A DNA stretch of 64,000 nt from CAITWF01 sp038231575 (lineage in GTDB: Bacteria > Verrucomicrobiota > Verrucomicrobiia > Opitutales > Opitutaceae). Below, piece by piece: positions 17,673 through 24,171 of the stretch. The notes under the pieces are model-generated. The model saw only the letters and a program-made list of their open reading frames with translations. It was not told the DNA's origin and did not search any database. The position numbers and the translations under genes were made by a program. Position 1 is the first letter of the stretch, and every line of letters begins with the position of its first letter. Location of the stretch: the NCBI GenBank assembly GCA_038231575.1, contig JBBRLB010000005.1:1-64000 (forward strand), given 5' to 3'.

Positions 17673-19328
17673 TCAGGCCGCCGCGCCCGCCCGCACCGCC
17701 GCCGCGCCCGCCTGCGTAATTTTGCCGTAGTCCAACCGCACGAGCCGATCCGCGAGTGAAAAATACCGATCGTCATGCGTGATCACGAGCACGGCCTTGT
17801 TGCGTGCTTTCAGCTCCGGGAGGAGCTTGGTATAGAACACGTCCTTGAACAGCGGGTCCTGATCCGAGGCCCACTCGTCGAAGAGATAAAAGGGCCGGTC
17901 CTCGAGATAAGCGCAGAGCAGCGCGAGCCGCTTGCGCTGGCCTTGGGAAAGTTGCGTGGTGGAAAACACCCCTTCCTTGATCGCGACCTTGTGGTCGAGG
18001 TGCAGGTGTTTGAGGTAGTCGGCCGCGCGCTGGTCCGCCCCCGCGCTCGCCCCACCCGTGATCCGGTCGAACAGGAAATAATCCGAGAAAACCGTCGAGA
18101 AATACTGCCGGTAATCGTCGCGATTGTGATCATCGATCACCCGGCCGTTGAGCCGGATCTCGCCGCCCGCGGGCGGATATAAACCGGTGATGACCTTCGC
18201 GAGCGTGGATTTGCCGCTGCCGTTGCCGCCGATGAGAAACACAAGTTCGCCCGGCCGAAACGTGAAATCGATCGGCCCGAGGATGAAATTATCGTCCTCG
18301 CGTTCGCGATAGTAGTGATGCGTGACGTTGACGAGCTCGAGGGAGCGAAACGCTTCGCCGGGCGCAGACATCGCGGAGTCGGGGCCGCGTTTGTGATCGG
18401 ATTGCGTCGAGAGCGCGAGGCCGAGTTCCTCGACTTTGCGGAGTGAAACATTCGCGCGGCTGAAAACCGACAAGCTGCCGAGCAGTCCCGCGAGCGGTCC
18501 CATCAGATAAAGCGTGGCGATGATGTAGCCGGTCAGCGCCTGCGGGCTGACGTTCTCCATCCGCGGCAGCAGAAAAAGAATCAGCCCAATCACGATGAGG
18601 AAGAGCAGCTGGTTCCAGTTTTGCGCGATGATGAAGCGTAGTTCCGCGGCGACATTGTGCTTCTGGCAGACGGCCGCGGCCGCCGCGACGTCCCCCTCGA
18701 GAAACGCGGAGCGGCGCACCCGATGGAGTTTCAATTCCTTGATGCCTTCCGTCAGCGAGCGAAAATGACGGAAGAGCCGGTCCTGGCCTTCGCGCGCGGC
18801 GGTTAGATGGCCAAAACCACTGCGGATCATCAGCCGATAGGTGACGGCACCGATGATCGCGAACGCGGCCATCGCGATCAGCACCGGCAGCGACAGCCAC
18901 GCAAGATAGACCGCGCCGCCGAGCAGCACGGCGAAGTTCACGGCAAAAATCGGGATGCTCAGCGTCGCCTGGGTGATTTCCAAAATATCTTCGGTCAGCG
19001 CGACCATGAGTTTCGGGGTGCCGAGTTCCTCGAGCTGGCGCAGCGGCACCGCGAGAATTTTCTTCACGAGGTCCTGTCGCAGACGCGCGGTGGTCGCCTG
19101 CGAAAAATGCGACAGCGTGATTTGCGCGAGCGCATTGGTCAGGATTCGGCCCAACCCCAGCGCCGCGAATCCCACGATCAGGGTCAACCCGGGGCTGCCG
19201 CGGTGATTCAACGCCGAGTTGATCATCGCGATCAGGCCGGCGTTGCACGCGCCGCTGAGCAGCGCGGCGATGGAGGTCCAGACGACCATGGCGGGCGAGT
19301 AGCGGACGAGAAAGCGCAGGAGAGTCAT
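17673..19328 (-). CDS. ABC exporter, cyclic-peptide/YojI-PvdE type
   Basis: 551-residue half-transporter: an N-terminal membrane domain of six helices (opening MTLLRFLVRYSPAMVVW), the loop SLTEGIKELKLHRVRRSAFL characteristic of the SyrD/PvdE/YojI family, then the ATPase. ATPase motifs are FLIGGNGSGKSTLAK (Walker A), LSQGQRKRLALL (a variant signature, SQGQ instead of SGGQ) and YLFDEWASDQDPLFKDVFY (Walker B), all typical of cyclic-peptide exporters. The start at 19328 is chosen because the longer open frame adds about 108 residues lying in the divergent promoter region and the neighbouring gene. No NRPS or ribosomal peptide gene is nearby, so the exported substrate is unknown. Confidence 0.9.
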   Translation of the reverse strand: MTLLRFLVRYSPAMVVWTSIAALLSGACNAGLIAMINSALNHRGSPGLTLIVGFAALGLGRILTNALAQITLSHFSQATTARLRQDLVKKILAVPLRQLEELGTPKLMVALTEDILEITQATLSIPIFAVNFAVLLGGAVYLAWLSLPVLIAMAAFAIIGAVTYRLMIRSGFGHLTAAREGQDRLFRHFRSLTEGIKELKLHRVRRSAFLEGDVAAAAAVCQKHNVAAELRFIIAQNWNQLLFLIVIGLILFLLPRMENVSPQALTGYIIATLYLMGPLAGLLGSLSVFSRANVSLRKVEELGLALSTQSDHKRGPDSAMSAPGEAFRSLELVNVTHHYYREREDDNFILGPIDFTFRPGELVFLIGGNGSGKSTLAKVITGLYPPAGGEIRLNGRVIDDHNRDDYRQYFSTVFSDYFLFDRITGGASAGADQRAADYLKHLHLDHKVAIKEGVFSTTQLSQGQRKRLALLCAYLEDRPFYLFDEWASDQDPLFKDVFYTKLLPELKARNKAVLVITHDDRYFSLADRLVRLDYGKITQAGAAAVRAGAAA

Positions 19329-19434
19329 GGTGGCGGTGAAAAAAAACCGCGACAGCATACCGGCCGCGCGCGAATCGGGTAAGGGGGTGTCCACCCCAAC
19401 AACCCCGGCCCGGGTGGCGCTGTCGCAAACGCAG

Positions 19435-20667
19435 ATGTCATTCTCCGCGCCCACGCTCTTCCCTCCCCGGCTGCTCTCGTTCGCCGCGGCAGCGGAGTCG
19501 TCAGAAGAGCCCTCGACCGTCGTCGCGCCCTCCCCGCCGCGGGAACTGCCGATCGCGATCCTGGGGGTGTCGTTCGATCCGATGACGCTCGCCGGCGCCG
19601 TCGATCGCATCGCGGCGATGATCGCGGCGCGCAGCCCGCACTTCGTCGTCACGCCGAACGTCGATTTTCTCGTGCAGGCCCAGCAGGACGCGGAGCTGCA
19701 TCAGATTTTGGTCAACGCCGATCTCGTGCTTTGCGATGGCAAACCGCTTGTGTGGGCGTCGCAGTGGCTGGGCAACGCCCTTCCCGGCCGCGTCGCCGGT
19801 TCCGATCTCGTGCCGCTGTTGTTGCAGCGTGCCGCCGAGCGGGGGTGGAAAATATTTTTGCTCGGTGGGGCCGAGGGCGTGGGCGCGGAGGCAGCCCGCC
19901 GCATCGCGGCGGATTATCCCGCGTTGTCCACCGTCGCGCACTATTCGCCGCCGCTCCGCACGCTGGCGCAGATGAACCACGAGGAAATCGTCGCGCGAGT
20001 GCAGGCGGCGAAACCGGATCTCGTGCTCGTTTGTTTCGGCTGCCCCAAGCAGGAAAAATGGATCTTTCAGAATTATCGCGCCGCCGGCGTGCCCGTCATG
20101 ATTGGGGCGGGCGGCACGGTGGACTTTCTCGCGGGGCGGTTAAAGCGCGCGCCGCACTGGATGCGACGCGGCGGCCTCGAAAGTTTCTTCCGGCTGTGGC
20201 AGGAGCCCCGCCGCCTGTTCAAGCGCTACGCCGGCGATTTGTTCAAGTTCGCGCCCGCGCTGTTCGCGCAGCTCTGGCACGCGCCGGCGCGCACCGCGAA
20301 GAAGAATTCGTCGCGCAATGTGCTTTTTTCCACCCCGATGGCGTATGGCCTGAAAGTGCAGGCCGGTGCTCAGTTTCATCACGAGGGCCTGCAAGGCGCC
20401 CCCGCCTTCTGGGCGCACGCCGTGGATCAGCAGGGCCACTGCCTGATCGACCTGTCCACCGTGACTTCGATCGACAGCACGGGGCTCGCGTTTCTCGCCC
20501 ATTGGCAACGCCGTCTGGCGCGAGTGCAGCGCAATCTCATTCTGTTCCGGCCGAGTGCGGCGGTTCGCGCGGCGTTGGCGCGAATGCACCTGACCGAAAA
20601 GTTCGTCATCACCGATGGCGCGAACGCGGGCCCGCCCGCTCCACCCTCGGCGAACGGCGCGTCTTGA
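19435..20667 (+). CDS. WecG/TagA-type glycosyltransferase fused to a STAS domain
   Basis: 410 residues. Positions about 38-280 are a WecG/TagA/CpsF (GT26) transferase, which moves a sugar such as ManNAc or a uronic acid onto a lipid-linked intermediate. Visible motifs are VVTPNVDFLVQAQQD (72-86), CDGKPLVWAS (100-109, with D101 at the catalytic aspartate position), FLLGGAEGVG, CFGCPKQEKWI (200-210) and GAGGTVDFLAGRLKRAPHWM. Residues about 300-400 form a STAS domain of the SpoIIAA type with LIDLSTVTSIDSTGLAFLA, where S348/T349 occupy the phospho-acceptor position. The fusion puts an anti-anti-sigma-like switch on a biosynthetic enzyme. The start at 19435 is a judgement: the frame is open to 19327, overlapping the divergent transporter start. 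The next gene begins inside its stop codon. Confidence 0.9.
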   Translation: MSFSAPTLFPPRLLSFAAAAESSEEPSTVVAPSPPRELPIAILGVSFDPMTLAGAVDRIAAMIAARSPHFVVTPNVDFLVQAQQDAELHQILVNADLVLCDGKPLVWASQWLGNALPGRVAGSDLVPLLLQRAAERGWKIFLLGGAEGVGAEAARRIAADYPALSTVAHYSPPLRTLAQMNHEEIVARVQAAKPDLVLVCFGCPKQEKWIFQNYRAAGVPVMIGAGGTVDFLAGRLKRAPHWMRRGGLESFFRLWQEPRRLFKRYAGDLFKFAPALFAQLWHAPARTAKKNSSRNVLFSTPMAYGLKVQAGAQFHHEGLQGAPAFWAHAVDQQGHCLIDLSTVTSIDSTGLAFLAHWQRRLARVQRNLILFRPSAAVRAALARMHLTEKFVITDGANAGPPAPPSANGAS

Positions 20668-21908
20668 AAATCGGCCTGTCCACTTCCGTCATCCAACGCG
20701 GCCAGTCCGGCGTTGGCCAATACGTGCTTTCGCTCGTGCGCGCGCTGCTGCCTGCCGCGACCCAGCACGAGTTCACCCTCTTCGTCCTCGAGCAGGACCT
20801 GCCGTTGTTCGCCTTCGCGGCGCGCCGGATGCGCCTCCACGTGGTCGCCGAGCGGCACCGGCCGCCGGTGCGAAACATTCTCTGGCACCAGGCAGTGCTG
20901 CCGCGCCTCGCCCGGCACGCCGGGCTCGATGTCCTGCACATCCCGAGCTACCGGCGGATGCTCTGGTCCCACCCGTGTGCGCTGGTCGCCACGATTCACG
21001 ACCTCGCCCCGTTTCATCTCGCAGGAAAATACGATTGGGCGCGCATGTTCTACGGTCGCGTGATCGCGCGGTGCCTCGCCCAACGCCAGCACGAGGTCAT
21101 CGCGGTCAGCGGCCTGACCGCGCGCGACATCGGCACGTATTTCGGCGTTTCCCCGCGGCTTGTCACCGTCGTCCCCAACGGCCTCGACCACGATCAGTTC
21201 AAACCGGGTGACCGAGCCGAGGCCCGCGCCGCGGTCGTGACGCCCCGCGAGGTGACCGGGCCATTTTTCCTCTACGTCGCGCGACTCGAGCATCCGGCAA
21301 AAAATCACGCGCGGCTCATCGCCGCCTTCAACGCGTTCAAGGCCGCCACCGGCTCGCCGTGGCAACTGGTCTTCGCCGGCAGCGACTGGCACGGCGCCGA
21401 GACCATTCACGCGCTGATCCGCTCCTCGCCCTTCGCGCGCGAGATTCATGCGCTCGGCTTCGTGCCGTCCGGTGATTTGCCCAACTGGTATCGCGCCGCC
21501 GATGTTTTTGTTTTCCCGTCGCTCTTCGAAGGCTTCGGGCTGCCCCCGCTCGAGGCCATGGCCTGCGGTTGCCCGGTGCTTTCGTCCATGCGTGGCGCGC
21601 TCGCTGAGACGGTCGGCGAGGCTGCCGGTCGGTTGGAACCCGAGGACGTCCCCCAGCTGCAAGCCCAGCTCACCCACGCCGCCACCGACCTCGGGTGGTG
21701 TGATCAATTGCGCGCCGCGGGTTTGATTCGCGCGCAGGAATTCACCTGGCGGCAAACCGCCGCCGCCACGCTCGCGGTTTATGAGCGCGCCGGCGCTGCG
21801 ACGCCCCCGTCCGGCAAACGCGAACCTCGCCGCTCCGTCGCAGACCGCCGCCCAGTTCCGACCGCCGCATTTTCTCCGCTGGCGTCGCCGGTGCCCGCCT
21901 GCCCATGA
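20664..21908 (+). CDS. GT4-family glycosyltransferase (TTG start)
   Basis: 414 residues with GT-B fold: MKIGLSTSVIQRGQSGVGQY at the N-terminus, FLYVARLEHPAKNHARLIAAF opening the second Rossmann half, and the donor-binding FPSLFEGFGLPPLEAMACG with the E-x7-E pattern. Family members transfer nucleotide-activated sugars onto polysaccharide repeats. The likely start is TTG at 20664, because the family N-terminus begins exactly there and TTGA overlaps the previous stop by 4 bases; the frame itself stays open far upstream but encodes the shadow of the STAS-fused gene. The last 45 residues are proline/arginine-rich and unconserved. Confidence 0.88.
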   Translation: MKIGLSTSVIQRGQSGVGQYVLSLVRALLPAATQHEFTLFVLEQDLPLFAFAARRMRLHVVAERHRPPVRNILWHQAVLPRLARHAGLDVLHIPSYRRMLWSHPCALVATIHDLAPFHLAGKYDWARMFYGRVIARCLAQRQHEVIAVSGLTARDIGTYFGVSPRLVTVVPNGLDHDQFKPGDRAEARAAVVTPREVTGPFFLYVARLEHPAKNHARLIAAFNAFKAATGSPWQLVFAGSDWHGAETIHALIRSSPFAREIHALGFVPSGDLPNWYRAADVFVFPSLFEGFGLPPLEAMACGCPVLSSMRGALAETVGEAAGRLEPEDVPQLQAQLTHAATDLGWCDQLRAAGLIRAQEFTWRQTAAATLAVYERAGAATPPSGKREPRRSVADRRPVPTAAFSPLASPVPACP

Positions 21909-23431
21909 GCAAGCCCCCCGACACTTTCTCCGCCGACGAAGCTCGCCGGCCCAATCTCCAGAACGCGAAACGCCTGGAGCAGCGCACGGCGCAGCTGAGC
22001 ACCGCCCACGCCGAAATGGATCAGTTCGTCCACGCCATCGCCCACGACCTGCGCGGGCCGCTCATGCACATCGGCGGTTTCGCCGATTTGTTGTTGGCCC
22101 ATGCTCGCGGCCAGCTCGACGACAAGGGCCGCGAATATCTCCAGACGATCATCGATTCGGCCGGCCAGCTCGAGCGGATGCTCATCGAAATCGTCGCGCG
22201 GGCACGGACGAACCTGAACAACGCCGAAGCCGATCTCCGACGCTCGGTTTCCACCGGCGACGCGAGCCCGACGCGCGTGCTACCCGAGAAGGACGACCCG
22301 GTCGTCGCCAGCGAAGAAAAAACCCCGGCGCTGCCCACCACCGGCGTGCTCCGCATTCTTCTCGTCGAGGACAGCGCGCCCGATGTCGCGCTGATCAAAC
22401 ACATGCTGAACACGTCGGGCCGAGAAATCTCGGTCGTCAACGTCGAGACCCGCGTGGCGTTTGAGACCGAGCTCACCTCCCGCCCGCCCCATCTGATCCT
22501 GTCCGATTACTCGCTGCCGACCTTTGACGGCAGCGCGGCGCTGGAAATCGCCAAGCGGATCGTGCCGCAGGTGCCGTTTATTTTTGTCACGGGCACGCTC
22601 GGCGAGGAAGTCGCGATCGACATGCTGAAGCTGGGCGCGACCGACTACGTCTTGAAAAACCGGCTGACGCGCCTGACGCCCGCCGTGAGCCGGGCGCTGT
22701 CCGAAACGGAACAGCGCCGGGCGCGCGATCTCGCCGAGGAAAAATTCCGCCGCTCGCACGATCAGTTGCGCGCGCTCACCGGGCATTTGCAATTTGTGCG
22801 GGAAGAAGAGCGCACGCGCATCGCGCGCGAGGTGCACGATGAACTCGGGCAGGCCCTCACCGGCCTGAAACTCGATCTGTCGTGGCTCGCCGGGAAGCGC
22901 AGCGTCGCGCGCGTGCTGCAGCGGAAAATCAAGACGATGATCGGCCAGGTGGACGAAACGATCCACGCCGTGCGCCGAATCGCGACGGAGCTGCGGCCCG
23001 GCGTGCTCGACAGCCTCGGCCTCGCCGCCGCGATCGAGTGGCAGGCCGCCGATTTCCAGGAACGCACCGGCATCCGCTGCGAGATGAAGATCGAAGTGCC
23101 CGAAATGATTTGGGAGCGGAATTTCAGCAACGCCTGCTTCCGCGTTTTCCAGGAAATGCTCACCAACATCATCCGCCATGCGAAGGCCACGCATGTCGAG
23201 GTTCGCCTCCTGCAGGACGAGCACGAGTTGACGCTCATCGTGCGGGACAACGGCCGCGGCATCACCGAAAAGGAAATCGCCCAGGCCCGTTCGCTCGGGC
23301 TCACCGGCATGAAGGAGCGCGCGACCCAGGTGGGTGGCACCGTTTCTTTCACCGGCCGGCCCGACGCGGGCACCACGGTCACGCTGTGTGTGCCGTTGCC
23401 CACGGCGGCGATCCGAACGGGGGCCGCATGA
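21905..23431 (+). CDS. HisKA-receiver-HisKA_3 hybrid kinase
   Basis: 508 residues in an uncommon order. Residues about 35-100 are a HisKA dimerisation helix pair with H47 in HAIAHDLRGPLMHIGGFADL, but no ATPase domain follows it. Residues about 148-265 are a receiver (ILLVEDSAPDVA, D201 in LSDYSLPTFDG). Residues about 295-370 are a HisKA_3 domain with H311 in REVHDELGQALTGLKLDL. The C-terminus is an HATPase (FQEMLTNIIRHAKA, VRDNGRGI, SLGLTGMKERATQVGG). It is NarX-like at the C-terminus and overlaps the LuxR-type regulator gene by 4 bases, so they form a pair. The first histidine has no local kinase domain and may be vestigial or a relay site. Confidence 0.88.
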   Translation: MSKPPDTFSADEARRPNLQNAKRLEQRTAQLSTAHAEMDQFVHAIAHDLRGPLMHIGGFADLLLAHARGQLDDKGREYLQTIIDSAGQLERMLIEIVARARTNLNNAEADLRRSVSTGDASPTRVLPEKDDPVVASEEKTPALPTTGVLRILLVEDSAPDVALIKHMLNTSGREISVVNVETRVAFETELTSRPPHLILSDYSLPTFDGSAALEIAKRIVPQVPFIFVTGTLGEEVAIDMLKLGATDYVLKNRLTRLTPAVSRALSETEQRRARDLAEEKFRRSHDQLRALTGHLQFVREEERTRIAREVHDELGQALTGLKLDLSWLAGKRSVARVLQRKIKTMIGQVDETIHAVRRIATELRPGVLDSLGLAAAIEWQAADFQERTGIRCEMKIEVPEMIWERNFSNACFRVFQEMLTNIIRHAKATHVEVRLLQDEHELTLIVRDNGRGITEKEIAQARSLGLTGMKERATQVGGTVSFTGRPDAGTTVTLCVPLPTAAIRTGAA

Positions 23432-24096
23432 GAATTCTCATCGCCGATGACCACGCCGTGGTGCGCCAGGGCCTGAAGCAGATTCTGGCGGAGGCCTTCA
23501 AGCGCGCCTCCTTCGGCGAGGCCGCGAACTCGCAGGGCACGCTCGAGCGGGTCCGGAAGGAAATGTGGGACATCGTGATCCTCGATCTGACGATGCCGGG
23601 GCTCAGCGGCCTCGAGGTGCTCAAGGAAATCAAGCAGCTGCACCCCAAGCTGCCCGTCCTGATCCTCAGCATGCACCCGGAGGATCAATTTGCGGTGCGG
23701 TTGCTCAAGGCGGGCGCGGCCGGCTACATGACGAAGGAAAGCGCGCCGGAAGAACTCGTCGGCGCCGTGAAAAAAGCGGTCGCCGGCGGCCGTTACGTCA
23801 GTGCGGCGCTCGCGGAAAAAATGGCGTCGTTCCTCGTGCACGACGTGCAGGTCGCGCCGCACGAAAATCTTTCCGACCGCGAGTTTCTCATCCTGCGCCT
23901 AATCGCCTCCGGCAAATCCGTCAGCATCATCGCCGCCGAGCTGTCGCTCAGCGTGAAGACCGTCAGCACCTATCGCACCCGCCTGCTCGAGAAAATGAGC
24001 ATGACCAATAACGCGCAGCTCCTCCGCTACGCGTTTCAAAATAATCTCGTGGAGCATCACTCGCCGGATCCGGCTCCGCCGGCGCCGGCCGGGTAG
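23428..24096 (+). CDS. NarL/LuxR-family response regulator
   Basis: 222 residues. The receiver domain starts MRILIADDHAVVRQGLKQIL, with phospho-acceptor D in IVILDLTMPGLSGLEVLKEI and lysine in YMTKESAPEEL. The LuxR-type HTH is LSDREFLILRLIASGKSVSI followed by IAAELSLSVKTVSTYRTRLLEKM. It is translationally coupled (ATGA) to the kinase upstream and lies 75 bases before the exopolysaccharide fusion gene, so it likely regulates this locus. Confidence 0.93.
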   Translation: MRILIADDHAVVRQGLKQILAEAFKRASFGEAANSQGTLERVRKEMWDIVILDLTMPGLSGLEVLKEIKQLHPKLPVLILSMHPEDQFAVRLLKAGAAGYMTKESAPEELVGAVKKAVAGGRYVSAALAEKMASFLVHDVQVAPHENLSDREFLILRLIASGKSVSIIAAELSLSVKTVSTYRTRLLEKMSMTNNAQLLRYAFQNNLVEHHSPDPAPPAPAG

Positions 24097-24110
24097 GATG
24101 ACACCCCATG
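24095..24110 (+). promoter_or_regulatory. GG-N6-CCCCAT motif copy
   Basis: AGGATGACACCCCATG lies just after the LuxR regulator stop and 62 bases before the exopolysaccharide fusion gene, reading toward it. It is one of nine intergenic copies. Confidence 0.45.
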
Positions 24111-24171
24111 TGGTTTGTGGGACCCCGGCCACCGGGTCTTCCTCCAATTTTCCCGCCCCGCTGCAGCTTTT

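Noticed and set aside
19329..19652. N-terminal extension of the ABC exporter
   Set aside because: The 108 extra residues lie across the divergent promoter region and the neighbour's start and lack transporter features; MTLLRFLVRYSP at 19328 is the natural start.
19731..20663. Long upstream extension of the glycosyltransferase frame
   Set aside because: It overlaps the STAS-fused glycosyltransferase in another frame and encodes arginine-rich sequence; the family N-terminus begins at the TTG at 20664.
22485..22500. Coding-region CCCCAT copies (also near 16360, 40590 and 47090)
   Set aside because: They lie inside well-supported genes and lack the GG at the right spacing or any gene start nearby, so they were not counted with the motif.
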